In this document: piece by piece, positions 1-11,020 of the stretch | How positions within the stretch are numbered: the first letter of the stretch is position 1 | Layout: the number at the start of each line of letters is the position of its first letter | NCBI GenBank assembly: GCA_020831885.1 | Contig: JAFIFU010000002.1 | Span: 1 to 64,000, forward strand | Direction of reading: 5' to 3' | Origin: Ectothiorhodospiraceae bacterium | Lineage (GTDB): Bacteria; Pseudomonadota; Gammaproteobacteria; Nitrococcales; Aquisalimonadaceae | DNA: 64,000 bases | Position numbers and translations under genes: made by a program | Notes under the pieces: model-generated | Databases searched by the model: none | What the model was told of the DNA's origin: nothing | The model's input: only the letters and a program-made list of their open reading frames with translations

Positions 1-208
1 GGTTGTGCCGCTCGTCTGGGCGGCCCAGTTCATCCCACCATCGGTGGTGTGGAGGATCGTGCCGCCAGTTCCCACCGCCCAGCCGGTCAACGGGTCGACG
101 AAGTCCAGATCCCGGAGACCAGCGGTTGTGCCGCTCGTCTGGGCGGCCCAGTTCATCCCACCATCGGGGGTGTGGAGGATCGTGCCGCCATCTCCCACCG
201 CCCAGCCG
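1..208 (-). repeat. 123-bp in-frame tandem repeat
   Basis: Bases 1-85 recur at 124-208 with only a few differences, an offset of exactly 123 bp (41 codons). The array continues past the left edge, so total copy number is unknown. It encodes successive blades of the Ycf48/BNR-like protein, so it can expand or contract without breaking the frame. Confidence 0.85.
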
Positions 209-354
209 ATCGGGCCGGCGACAGCCGCGCCCGTCGTTGCAAGAGATGCAGCGAGAACCACGAGCGCCGAGGCGAGCATGCGACGGGTTCTGGTAATCCA
301 CAAGGGCCGGGCACCGGAGGCGCATCGGCGAGGGCTTCTGGGTGACAGCTTCAT
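1..354 (-). CDS. Exported Ycf48/BNR-like repeat protein, N-terminal part only
   Basis: Reading the minus strand from ATG at 354 gives 118 open codons running off the window edge. Residues 1-46 look like an export signal: basic start, a twin-arginine-like TRTRRML, a hydrophobic stretch, and AVA before GP. From residue 50 the protein consists of 41-residue units of the type GWAVGDGGTILHTPDGG..NW, the pattern of Ycf48/photosystem II assembly-factor and BNR (Asp-box) beta-propeller blades. The start is supported by GGAGGTGG six bases upstream. Known family members are secreted or cell-surface propellers; the substrate or partner cannot be inferred here. The two visible units are almost identical at DNA level, indicating recent duplication. 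The C-terminus is outside the window. Confidence 0.75.
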   Translation of the reverse strand, partial: MKLSPRSPRRCASGARPLWITRTRRMLASALVVLAASLATTGAAVAGPIGWAVGDGGTILHTPDGGMNWAAQTSGTTAGLRDLDFVDPLTGWAVGTGGTILHTTDGGMNWAAQTSGTT

Positions 355-875
355 TGGTCCACCTCCACCGGCTGAGCGCCGGAACCCGGGTCAAAACCGA
401 TGACCACGGGTGGGTTGGTCAAAACAATGGTCATTGACAAGCGAGTGTGTGTGCTCGTGCCTGCCGCAATGCAGCCCTTGTTTCCAATGCAAGTTCCCCG
501 CCACGATGATTCCGGCATCATAAAGTGGCATCGAATAACACTACGCAATAGATGGAATTTCAATGGAATGCCGCGCCTTGGATACAGCTGCCGGACGCAG
601 CGAAAGGCTGACGCCCTGCGTCCTGGTCCGTAAGTCGAGGAAGGAAAGGTGTAAGGAATTCCGACGGCTGAAACGGACAATATCGTGTCTGACTGCGCCC
701 CGTCTCAACGACATGCAGATCGCAATAACGCAGTGCGAAGACTGGCTGCATTCCCGCATGCCAAACATGAGATTGCCCAGCGGCACCTATGCTTTCTCAC
801 AGCTAGCAGTCTGTCGGATTTTCGAGCGGGTCATGGGATAATTGCGCATGATGCCGCCGCAACGGGAACGACGCC
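355..875. other. 521-bp non-coding stretch between repeat-protein gene and IS1182 remnant
   Basis: It holds the upstream region of the minus-strand repeat-protein gene, including a direct repeat of GGTTTTGACC-like sequence near 385-425. I see no convincing gene, RNA or -35/-10 pair. Short open frames here have no family signature and no ribosome binding site. Part of 780-875 is probably the left end of the IS1182 element, but I could not place its terminal repeat. Confidence 0.5.
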
Positions 876-1583
876 ATGAACCGTTTTATCCCCGTAGACC
901 GCCGGACTGATTATCTGCTGCCGCCGTCGGTGGATGATTGGTTTCCGGATGACCATCTGGCGCGCTTCGTGGTGGATGTGGTCGAGCAACTCGATCTCTC
1001 GGAGCTGACGCGGCAATACACCGGTCGCGGGCGCAAGGCGCATCACCCGTCGGTGCTGTTGAGCCTGCTGGTCTATGGCTACGCCACCGGGGTGTTCTCC
1101 AGCCGCAAGATCGAGCGTGCGACCTATGATTCGGTGGCGTTTCGCTACCTGGCTGCCAACACCCACCCTGATCACGACACCCTGGCGACGTTTCGCCGGC
1201 GCTTTCTGCCGGAGCTGGAGCGGTTGTTCGTCCAGGTGCTGCGGTTGGCGCGGGAGATGAAGCTGCTCAAGCTCGGCACCATCGCCCTGGATGGCACCAA
1301 GCTCAAGGCCAATGCGAGCAAGCACAAGGCGTTGTCGTATGCCCATGCCACGCGGCTGGAGGAGCAGCTCAACGCCGAGGTCAAGGCGCTGACCGGACGT
1401 GCCGAAGCCGCCGATCGCGATGAGGCGGCCGATGGCATGGACATCCCCGCGGAGATCGCCCGGCGCGAGGAGCGTCTGGCCGCGATCGCCGCGGCCAAGG
1501 CCAAGATCGAGGCGCGTGCCAGCGAGCGCGATGATGCCGAGCAGCAGGCCTATGAGGCCAAACAGGCCAAGCGCGAGGCCCAG
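876..1583 (+). pseudogene. IS1182-family transposase, 5' part, truncated by IS21 insertion
   Basis: The frame opens with MNRFIPVDRRTDYLLPPSV and continues with the conserved N-terminal block of IS1182-family transposases, including RKIERATYDSVAFRYLA, NTHPDHDTLATFRRRFL and the DGTKLKANASKHKALSY segment that carries the first catalytic aspartate. A helical charged linker follows to about residue 236 (AKREAQ). There the family sequence stops: the next 14 codons translate the end of an IS21-type element before a stop at 1626-1628. The C-terminal catalytic half is missing, so the protein should be inactive. It would have been about 450-550 residues intact. The left boundary of the element was not resolved. 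Confidence 0.85.
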
Positions 1584-1588
1584 TGCGT

Positions 1589-1732
1589 ATTCCGCCCCAT
1601 CGTGACCGCCCATTCCGATCCATCGTGACCGCTGATTCCGGCGGAACGTGACCGGTGATTCCGATTGATTGTGACCGATTCCGGCGCTGGAACCGGAATC
1701 CGTGGTCACGTTCCGCCGGAAACCGCGGTCAC
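1589..1732. repeat. Phased 23-bp terminal repeats of the IS21 element
   Basis: ATTCCG occurs at 1589, 1612, 1635 and 1658 and GTGACCG at 1602, 1625, 1648 and 1671, each exactly 23 bp apart. A further ATTCCG lies at 1678. Two inverted copies of the GGTCAC core follow at 1704 and 1727, again 23 bp apart. Multiple repeated transposase-binding sites at the tips are known for IS21-family elements; the phasing places each site on nearly the same helix face. Confidence 0.8.
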
Positions 1733-1820
1733 GAGGCCGGAATCCCGGCGGTGTGCGCTGGTAATCCCGAACAGCCACAGGCATATAGCTCTCCTTTTGC
1801 CATTTGACGGGGGAGAGCGG

Positions 1821-2226
1821 ATGCCGGCACCGAGGATCACCATGCGCAAACTCAGCGATATCCTGCGCCTGAAGCACCAGGCCGGACTCAGCCATGCGAA
1901 GATCGCCGCCGTACTCGGCCTCCCCAAGGGCGTTGTCGGCAAGTACGTCAGCCTCGCCAACGCCAAGGGCATTGCCTGGCCACACTGCCCGAGGCCATGG
2001 ACGAGGCGGCGCTCGAGCGGCTGCTCTTCCCGGCCCCAAGCAGGGCCGCGCGGTTCACCGACCCCGATTTCCTGGAGATCCACCAGGAACTCAAGCGCAA
2101 GGGCGTGACACTGCAACTCCTCTGGGGCGAATACGCCGCCACCCATGGACAGCGCGCCCTGCGCTACAGCCAGTTCTGTGCGCGCTACCGCGACTGGCGC
2201 GCCGCGCAGCGCCGCTCCATGCGCCA
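1821..2226 (+). pseudogene. IS21-family transposase IstA, frameshifted N-terminal fragment
   Basis: ATG 1821 follows GGGGGAGA. The first frame reads MPAPRITMRKLSDILRLKHQ and contains the N-terminal helix-turn-helix typical of IstA (GLSHAKIAAVLGLPKGVVGKY). At about 1978-1985 the reading changes frame: removing two bases from CCACACTG restores the expected GIAWPLPEAMDEAALERLLF. The second frame then continues IstA through ALRYSQFCARYRDWRAAQRR and loses similarity at about 2226. The DDE catalytic domain is absent. This fragment is inactive twice over, by frameshift and by truncation. Confidence 0.8.
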
Positions 2227-2821
2227 TGCATCAACCCCAAATCCGACAGACTGCTAGGCGCAAACTAAACAAGTAGAAAACCCGTAAAAAATCCGGACAG
2301 CGTCGGGACTTACCTGGTGACTTGGGTGGGGCGTCTGACCCGTCGCGGACTCCATCAATGCTGCAATCGGAAAATTGAAAAGGGGGCAATCTTCACATGA
2401 CAGCTATTCGGAACCTTGATGTAGAAGGGATTACGAGACTCGATCTCTGCGGGTCTGCAGTCGCTGCTGACGTTCGATCGGAGGCTTGGTGAGAAGGGGC
2501 GCAAAAGCCACGAGGAGCTAATCTCCCCAGGCCGTGAAAAGAAGCGCTTCGCCGGGTGGCGAGGAGACGGGCCGTAGCCACTCTACCAATTCCGTTCGAG
2601 TTTCAAATGAAACTGGAACCCACACAATCCAGGGGGACGCCGTGCCACTAACATAATTTAACATAAGATACCTTATGCGCAGTTTGTGGTGTGCAAGATG
2701 GATGCGGGCGACGATGAAGTTGACTGACAAGTGATATGCTTCCCTCCTTCTTCCTGCAGTACGCACCCCACAGGATTCAGGCGCTGCAGGTTGCCAGTGA
2801 CCCTGGAGAATGTGAGGTTTC
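2227..2821. other. Non-coding stretch between IS remnants and azlC
   Basis: About 595 bp with no convincing gene. A 31-codon open frame at 2398 has no family match I recognise and no clear ribosome binding site. Composition is mixed, with an AT-rich patch at 2640-2690 listed separately. The stretch probably contains scar sequence from IS decay followed by the azlC promoter region. Confidence 0.5.
2649..2677. promoter_or_regulatory. AT-rich candidate operator upstream of azlCD
   Basis: The patch contains a direct repeat (TAACATAA at 2649, TTAACATAAG at 2658) and an inverted repeat CATAAG-ATAC-CTTATG at 2662-2677, in otherwise GC-rich DNA about 145 bp upstream of azlC. azlCD genes are often controlled by an Lrp-type regulator (AzlB in Bacillus). 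Assigning this site to such a regulator is inference. Confidence 0.3.
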
Positions 2822-3541
2822 ATGATGATGCGCAAGGAGACGCAGCAGGCCCTGTTCACCGGCTTGCGGGATGTGTCGCCGATGCTGCCGGGCGTGGTTC
2901 CGTTCGGCATGCTGGCCGGAATCGCCGCCATCGAGGCCGGCATGGGGCCCCTGGCGGGCCTTGGTATGTCGGTCATCATCTTCGCCGGCGCCTCCCAATT
3001 GATCGTCGCGCAATTGGTTGCCGAAGGCGCGTTGCCGTTGGTGATCATCGCCACGGCGCTGCTGATCAATTTGCGCATGGTCATGTACAGCGCCTCGCTG
3101 GCGCCATACTTCGGCGGCCTGTCATTCCGTTGGAAAGCCGTGATCGCATATCTGCTCACGGACCAGGCCTATGCACTGACCATCGCCCGTTACTTCGGCA
3201 CGCCGGCCCAGGTGGAACAGCGCTGGTATTACATGGGAGTCGCGGCTATGGGCTGGGTGGTCTGGCTGCTGTCCACCGGACTGGGCGTGTGGCTGGGGGC
3301 GGCCGTCCCGCCCGCCTGGCAGATCGGCTTCGCTCTGCCGCTGGTCTTCCTGGTCCTGTTGGTTCCCGTGGTCAATGACCGGCCCAGTGTTGTGGCGGCT
3401 GTGGTGGGCGGCTCGGTGGCGGTGCTGGCCTACGACGCACCCTATCATCTGGGGCTCACCATAGGCGCCGTTGCAGGAATCTGCAGCGGTATGCTGGCCG
3501 AGAGCCTGCTGGCGCGACGACGGAGCCCGGGCCATGGATAG
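2822..3541 (+). CDS. azlC: AzlC-family branched-chain amino acid exporter, large subunit
   Basis: This 239-residue inner-membrane protein begins MMMRKETQQALFTGLRDVSP and has the conserved AzlC features: a MLPGVVPFGMLAGIAAIEAG segment, the FAGASQLIVAQL stretch, and NLRMVMYSASLAPYF, followed by several further hydrophobic helices. AzlC and AzlD together export branched-chain amino acids and analogues (the E. coli equivalent is YgaZH). Length matches the family. Three consecutive candidate ATG/ATG codons occur at the start; GGAGAATGTGAGG lies upstream of 2822. Its stop overlaps the start of azlD by 8 bp, implying translational coupling. Confidence 0.9.
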   Translation: MMMRKETQQALFTGLRDVSPMLPGVVPFGMLAGIAAIEAGMGPLAGLGMSVIIFAGASQLIVAQLVAEGALPLVIIATALLINLRMVMYSASLAPYFGGLSFRWKAVIAYLLTDQAYALTIARYFGTPAQVEQRWYYMGVAAMGWVVWLLSTGLGVWLGAAVPPAWQIGFALPLVFLVLLVPVVNDRPSVVAAVVGGSVAVLAYDAPYHLGLTIGAVAGICSGMLAESLLARRRSPGHG

Positions 3542-3857
3542 CTGGCTGATCTGGCTGCTCATCCTGGTGATCGGTGCAGGCACGTATCTGATGCGGCTCT
3601 CTGGTATCCAGCTATTCGGAGAGCACGGCATGCCGCCGCAGCTCAAGCTAGCCCTGCGTTTTGTCCCATCCGCGGTGATCGCGGCCATCGTCGTTCCGGC
3701 CATCGTCTATGGTGGCCCGGAGCCGGGACTGCATCTTGAGAATGCGCGCCTGCTGGCGGGGATTGCCGCCGCCGTGGTGGCCTGGACCACCCGGAGTGTG
3801 CTGGCCACGCTGGGCACTGGCATGGGCAGTCTGTGGCTGCTTCAATGGTGGCTGTAA
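3534..3857 (+). CDS. azlD: AzlD-family branched-chain amino acid exporter, small subunit
   Basis: Starting at ATG 3534 (MDSWLIWLLILVIGAGTYLM), inside the last codons of azlC, the 107-residue product has about four hydrophobic segments with the AzlD pattern TYLMRLSGIQLF and LKLALRFVPSAVIAAIVVPA. The family is 100-120 residues long, which favours this start over an in-frame start further upstream within azlC. It should pair with AzlC in the inner membrane as the second subunit of the exporter. Confidence 0.88.
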   Translation: MDSWLIWLLILVIGAGTYLMRLSGIQLFGEHGMPPQLKLALRFVPSAVIAAIVVPAIVYGGPEPGLHLENARLLAGIAAAVVAWTTRSVLATLGTGMGSLWLLQWWL

Positions 3858-3875
3858 CGGAATCAGGAGCTGCTA

Positions 3876-5015
3876 ATGTCTCATCCGGAGTTTCCGCTGG
3901 ACCCGAGCCTGATCTACCTGAACCACGCCGGCGTCAGCCCCTGGCCGAAGCGCACCCGCGACGCGGTGGCCGGCTTTGCCGACGCCAATCTCAGCCGCGG
4001 CGCAGCGGATTACGCGCAGTGGCTGCGGCATGAACAGGCGTTGCGCGACCGGCTTGCCCGCCTGGTGGGCGCCGCGTCCCCGGACGACATCGCGCTGATC
4101 AAAAACACCTCCGAGGGCCTGTCTCTGGTGGCCTTCGGGCTGGACTGGGAGCCCGGCGACGAGGTGATCATCAACCGATCGGAATTCCCTTCCAACCGTG
4201 TGGTTTGGGAAGCCTTGAGCGGCCGTTTCGGCGTGCGGGTGGTGGATGTGGATCTGGCGGACGGGGAAACACCGGAAGCCGCCCTGCTCCAGGCCATCAC
4301 GCCGAAAACGCGTCTGCTGGCGGTGAGTTCCGTGCAGTACGGTACCGGCCTCAGAATGGATCTGGAGCCGTTGGGAAAGGGCTGCCGGGGCCATGGTGTA
4401 CTGTTCTGCCTGGACGCGATTCAGAGCCTGGGCGCCCTGCGGTTCAACCACCGGAGCGCGGATCCGGATTTCATCATCGCCGACGGGCATAAATGGATGC
4501 TCGGGCCGGAGGGGCTTGGTGTGTTCTGGTGCCGCCCGGAACTGCGTGAGCGCCTGAAGTTGAACCAATTCGGCTGGCATATGCTGGAGCATGCGGGTGA
4601 CTATGGCCGTCTGGAATGGGACGTGGCCAGTACCGCTCGCCGTTTCGAATGCGGTAGCCCGAACATGCTGGGCATCTTCGGACTCGAGGCCAGTCTGTCC
4701 CTGCTTCAGGACACGGAAGGCATGGCTTCGGTGGAACGACGGGTTCTGGAGAACACAGCCGGACTGATGGACGCGATTAGCCAGGAACCAACCCTGGCCC
4801 TGCTGTCGGACGGGAGTCCGGACCGGCGCTCCGGAATCGTTACCTTTCATGCGCCCGGCAAGGACAGCACCGCCCTTTACCGGGCGCTGATGCGGGACGG
4901 GGTGATCTGCGCGGCGCGTGGCGGCGGGGTGCGTTATTCACCCCATTTCCATAACACGGCGGATCAGTTGCATCGTGCGGTTGAGGCGGCCGCCCGCCTC
5001 GCCCGCGCGCTCTGA
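3876..5015 (+). CDS. Class V PLP-dependent aminotransferase (cysteine desulfurase-like)
   Basis: This 379-residue protein opens with YLNHAGVSPWPKRTRDAV, the LDNAxxxP-type start of fold-type I class V enzymes. It has the phosphate-binding KNTSEGLSLVAF, the aspartate contact FCLDAIQSLGAL and the PLP lysine in IIADGHKWMLGPEGLGVFW. No conserved cysteine loop typical of IscS/SufS is evident at the expected position, so it is closer to the isopenicillin N epimerase-like/CsdA-like branch whose substrates vary. It lies 18 bp after azlD on the same strand, so co-transcription with the amino acid exporter is likely. The substrate is not predictable from sequence. Confidence 0.8.
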   Translation: MSHPEFPLDPSLIYLNHAGVSPWPKRTRDAVAGFADANLSRGAADYAQWLRHEQALRDRLARLVGAASPDDIALIKNTSEGLSLVAFGLDWEPGDEVIINRSEFPSNRVVWEALSGRFGVRVVDVDLADGETPEAALLQAITPKTRLLAVSSVQYGTGLRMDLEPLGKGCRGHGVLFCLDAIQSLGALRFNHRSADPDFIIADGHKWMLGPEGLGVFWCRPELRERLKLNQFGWHMLEHAGDYGRLEWDVASTARRFECGSPNMLGIFGLEASLSLLQDTEGMASVERRVLENTAGLMDAISQEPTLALLSDGSPDRRSGIVTFHAPGKDSTALYRALMRDGVICAARGGGVRYSPHFHNTADQLHRAVEAAARLARAL

Positions 5016-5020
5016 GGCCG

Positions 5021-5806
5021 TCAGGCCGCTTGGGGGAACAGGCGGTGAAAGTTCTCCGTGGTCTGCTCGGCCACCGCCTCCAGCGCCTGCCCCCGCACCT
5101 CGGCCAGGCACTCGGCCACTTCCCGCACGTAGGCGGGTTGGTTTTGCTTGCCGCGATGCGGGACCGGAGCAAGATAGGGGCAGTCGGTTTCCACCAGCAG
5201 GCAACGTTCGGGCAGTTTCCTGGCCACCTTGCGCAGCGCATCCGCGTTGCGGAACGTGAGGATGCCGGACAGGGAGATGTGGAAACCCAGATCGAGGAAT
5301 GCGCAGGCGGCCTTCCAGTTCTCGGTGAAGCAGTGAATGATGCCCCCCACCTGGTCCGCACCCTCTTCCTTCAGGATCCGAGCGGTATCCTCCGGTGCAC
5401 CCCGGGAATGGATGATCAGCGGCTTGGCCGTCAGTCGTGCGGCCCGGATCTGGTCGCGGAAACGCTGATGCTGCCATTCGTGATCATCCGCCGAATCGAT
5501 ACACAGATAATCCAGCCCCGTTTCCCCGATCGCCAGCACCCGCGGGTGATCGGCCAGCGCCGCCAGCGTCTCCGGTGCCTCCATCCGCAGGTGCGGACCG
5601 CACGGATGGACACCCACAGACGTATAGACCTGTGGATAGCGTTCCGTCAGCGCAAGCAGCCGCGGCACACTGTCCAGATCCACGGATACGGTCAGAAACT
5701 GGTTAACACCACGGCTTTCCGCGGCGACCAGATAGTGCTCCGGATGATGTTCCTGCGCATCAAGCAACTGCAGATGGCAGTGGGAATCCACCAGACGAAT
5801 GCTCAT
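5021..5806 (-). CDS. TatD-family metal-dependent hydrolase (YcfH-like)
   Basis: All metal-binding landmarks of the TatD family are present in 261 residues: SHCHL near the N-terminus, the glutamate of AIGETGLDYLC, histidines in LIIHSRGAPEDT and GIIHCFTENW, and VETDCPYLAPVPHRG with the late aspartate. TatD proteins are cytosolic metal-dependent deoxyribonucleases/exonucleases. Its place directly after pilZ and holB at the end of the fatty-acid/tmk cluster matches ycfH of Enterobacteria and Pseudomonas. A second TatD lies at 52461. Confidence 0.9.
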   Translation of the reverse strand: MSIRLVDSHCHLQLLDAQEHHPEHYLVAAESRGVNQFLTVSVDLDSVPRLLALTERYPQVYTSVGVHPCGPHLRMEAPETLAALADHPRVLAIGETGLDYLCIDSADDHEWQHQRFRDQIRAARLTAKPLIIHSRGAPEDTARILKEEGADQVGGIIHCFTENWKAACAFLDLGFHISLSGILTFRNADALRKVARKLPERCLLVETDCPYLAPVPHRGKQNQPAYVREVAECLAEVRGQALEAVAEQTTENFHRLFPQAA

Positions 5807-5842
5807 GTCGGTTGGGTGTGATGCCTGTCCGTCTCGCGACAG

Positions 5843-6229
5843 TTACATGGTGTGGGTGGGGCGTTCGGCCTCCAGGGAGCCGGCCAGCAGGTTCTCGAAC
5901 TTCGCCCGGGCGGCGCCGTTGTCCCGATCACTGAACTGCAGGCCAATGCCCGCGGAACGGTTACCCTGGGCACCCCGCGGGGTGATCCAGATCACCTTCC
6001 CGACCACGGGCACTTTCTCGTTCTCGAACTGGAGTGACACCAGGACGAACACATCGTCACCCAGGCGGTAGCTGTCCTGGATCGGGTCGCCGTTCTTCAG
6101 GGGCACGAACAACCCGCCCCCCTTCACGTAAGGCATGTAGGCCTTGTACAGGGCCGCCTTGTCCTGGATGGTGAGATTCAGTACGCCCTGTTTTCCGTGG
6201 CCGCTGCCACCCTTGCGAACGTCCATCAC
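5843..6229 (-). CDS. pilZ: PilZ-domain protein (type IV pilus assembly PilZ type)
   Basis: The 128-residue product has a short PilZ fold: KAAYMPYVKGG-type N-terminal strand region (GGLFVPL), DDVFVLVSLQFENEKVPVVG, and GKVIWITPRGAQGNRSAGIG near the end. The N-terminal RxxxR c-di-GMP motif of canonical PilZ domains is not visible, as in the founding PilZ of type IV pilus assembly, which does not bind c-di-GMP. Placement between holB and a tatD gene is the same as for Pseudomonas and Xanthomonas pilZ. No other pilus gene is in this window. Start at 6229 or one codon later. Confidence 0.85.
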   Translation of the reverse strand: MMDVRKGGSGHGKQGVLNLTIQDKAALYKAYMPYVKGGGLFVPLKNGDPIQDSYRLGDDVFVLVSLQFENEKVPVVGKVIWITPRGAQGNRSAGIGLQFSDRDNGAARAKFENLLAGSLEAERPTHTM

Positions 6230-6241
6230 CCTGTCTCCAAC

Positions 6242-8851
<2,610 letters not shown>

Positions 8852-8858
<7 letters not shown>

Positions 8859-9748
8859 CTTGCCGAACCTTCTCTCCTTGCGGTATCCGGTACCATGGCA
8901 AAGCCGTCCTCGCGCAGAGCCTGTTGCAGCCGGCGGGTAATCGGGCCCGGCCGCCACTGCCGCTCCGCCACCATACGGATCGGCCAGATGCCGATGAGAC
9001 TGTTGGTGAGAAACAGTTCATCGCTGTCCAGCCACCGTTGCAGCGTGTAGTCGCCCTGCTCCACCGGAATCCCCATCCTATCGGCCCGCCGCAGCACCTC
9101 CTGCCGCATGATCCCGTGTACCCCGCATCGGGACAACGCCGGCGTCAGCAAGCCCCCGGCCTGAACGGCGAACAGGTTGCTGACGGTTCCCTCGACCACG
9201 TATCCCGATGCGTCCAGCATCAGACCTTCCGCCACATCTTCGTCAGCCCACTCGCCCCGGGCAAGCACGTAATCCAGGCGGCTGCAATGCTTGACACCGG
9301 CCAAGCGCGGCTGTTCCGGCAGCCGGGTCCGGCACAGGTGCACGTGAACACCGTCCAGCCAGCACGCTGTCGGCCGCAGAGGAAACGGCAGCATGGCACT
9401 GACCCGCGTCACCTGCGGCGATAGCGGGCGACGCAGGCCGCCCCCGCCCGGCCCGGCCGTGTACTGGAGACGCAGCACCGCCTTATCCGGCACTGATCCG
9501 GCATTCAACAAAGACGCCACATCCTGGCGGAAATCAGCCTCCCGCGGTTCCGGAAGCCCCAGACAGGCCGCCCCGCGTTGCAGGCGGGCCCAGTGCTCCG
9601 ACCAGCATGGAATCCGGCCCTCCAGCACGGCGATGGTTTCGAACACACCGTCCCCATAAAGAAAACCCCGATCCGCCGGGTCGACGGCGGATTCGGGGTT
9701 TCCATTGACCAGGCGGCGGGGAGACATCCCGGCGTCAGACTGTGTCAA
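8852..9748 (-). CDS. pabC: Aminodeoxychorismate lyase
   Basis: PabC converts 4-amino-4-deoxychorismate to p-aminobenzoate for folate synthesis. The 298-residue frame has the class IV PLP-enzyme pattern: [19 protein letters not shown] near the start, the lysine-bearing [15 protein letters not shown], and [14 protein letters not shown]. The most upstream start is a TTG at 9748 that overlaps the fabF stop and has AGGAAG in front; ATG 9727 (MSPRRLVNG) is the alternative and has a poor ribosome site. fabF-pabC-mltG is a conserved order. Confidence 0.9.
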
Positions 9749-10986
9749 TCCGGCTTCCTGAAGAGCACTGTACCGTTGGTCCCGCCAAAGCCGAAGGAGT
9801 TCGACGCGGCGACCCGGATCGGCATCTCCCGGGCGTTATGGGGCGCATAATCCAGATCGCACTCCGGATCAGGGTTGTCCAGGTTAATCGTGGGCGGTGC
9901 CACCTGATCGCGAATGGCCAGCACCGAGAACACGGCTTCAACACCGCCGGCCGCGCCCAGCAGATGGCCGGTCATGGACTTGGTGGAACTGACCACCAGT
10001 TTGCGGGCGTGATCACCGAAGGTGCGCTTTACTGCCTTGGTTTCCGCCACATCCCCTGCCGGGGTGGATGTCCCATGGGCGTTGATGTAATCGATTTCCT
10101 CGGCGTTCATGCCGGCATCCTTCAACGCCAGCTCCATGCAGCGGGAGGCACCCTCGCCGCCTTCGGAAGGCAGGGTCATGTGATAGGCGTCCCCGTTCAT
10201 GGCAAATCCGGCCAGTTCGGCGTAGATGGTGGCGCCGCGTTTGCGGGCATGCTCGTACTCTTCCAGCATGAGCACACCGGCACCGTCGCTGAGCACGAAG
10301 CCGTCGCGGTCCTTGTCCCAGGGGCGGCTGGCCGCTTTCGGAGCATCGTTCCGGGAGGAGAGCGCCCGGGCCGAGGCAAACCCGCCGAGACCGGTGGGTG
10401 TGGTGGCGAACTCGGCGCCGCCGGCCAGCATCACATCGGCGTCGCCATAGGCGATTATGCGCCCGGCCTCACCGATGTTGTGCGTACCGGTGGTGCAGGC
10501 GGTGACGATGGAAATGTTGGGGCCTTTGATCCCGTGAATGATGGACAGATGGCCGGATACCATGTTGATGATCGCGCCCGGGATGAAGAACGGCGACAAT
10601 TTGCGCGGTCCCCCATCCAGGTACCCCTTGTGGCCGTTCTCGATCCAGTTGATGCCACCGATACCGGAGCCGATGGCCACACCCACCCGTTCGGCGTTCT
10701 CTTCGGTGATCTCGAGCCCGGAGTCCTGCAGCGCCTGAGTGGCCGCCGCGATCCCGTAATGAATGAACGGATCCATCTTCCGCGCATCCTTGGGATTGAT
10801 GTAGTCCTTCGGGTCGAATCCCTCGATGGTGCCACCGAAACGCGTGGCGAAGGCGCTGGTATCGAACCCCGTAATCGGACGGATACCGCTCCGCCCGGCG
10901 AGAATGTTGTCCCAGGCTTCCTTAACGGAATTGCCCACCGGCGAGATGATGCCGAGGCCAGTGACTACGACGCGCCGCTTAGCCAA
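9745..10986 (-). CDS. fabF: 3-oxoacyl-ACP synthase II (KAS II)
   Basis: FabF elongates acyl-ACP by condensation with malonyl-ACP. In 413 residues the Cys-His-His triad is intact: cysteine 164 in [25 protein letters not shown], and [13 protein letters not shown]. The start is a TTG (TTGGCTAAGCGGCGC) preceded four bases upstream by a strong GGGGGTAG; no in-frame ATG lies nearby, and the family's usual start [10 protein letters not shown] supports it. It follows acpP with a terminator-like hairpin in between (11021-11066). Confidence 0.95.
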   Translation of the reverse strand: MAKRRVVVTGLGIISPVGNSVKEAWDNILAGRSGIRPITGFDTSAFATRFGGTIEGFDPKDYINPKDARKMDPFIHYGIAAATQALQDSGLEITEENAERVGVAIGSGIGGINWIENGHKGYLDGGPRKLSPFFIPGAIINMVSGHLSIIHGIKGPNISIVTACTTGTHNIGEAGRIIAYGDADVMLAGGAEFATTPTGLGGFASARALSSRNDAPKAASRPWDKDRDGFVLSDGAGVLMLEEYEHARKRGATIYAELAGFAMNGDAYHMTLPSEGGEGASRCMELALKDAGMNAEEIDYINAHGTSTPAGDVAETKAVKRTFGDHARKLVVSSTKSMTGHLLGAAGGVEAVFSVLAIRDQVAPPTINLDNPDPECDLDYAPHNAREMPIRVAASNSFGFGGTNGTVLFRKPD

Positions 10987-11020
10987 AGGACTACCCCCTT
11001 GATATCCTGATTAAACAATA

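Larger units (their letters stand above)
1584..2226 (+). mobile_element. IS21-family element, left end and start of istA only
   Basis: The junction with the IS1182 transposase lies at 1583/1584, where TGCGTATTCCGCC begins, as expected for a TG-starting IS21 tip. Next comes a set of phased terminal repeats (1589-1732), then the istA start at 1821. Similarity to IstA ends about 2226 and istB is absent, so the right half was deleted or replaced. The remnant cannot move on its own. The boundaries are inferred from where protein and repeat patterns stop. Confidence 0.7.

Noticed and set aside
563-841. 92-codon frame upstream of the IS1182 remnant
   Set aside because: No family pattern, atypical composition and no convincing ribosome binding site.
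831-2039. A 402-codon minus-strand frame across both IS remnants
   Set aside because: It runs antisense through two different transposase fragments and their junction, so it cannot be an ancestral gene.
2398-2493. 31-codon frame after the IS21 remnant
   Set aside because: Too short, no Shine-Dalgarno and no family resemblance; probably scar sequence.
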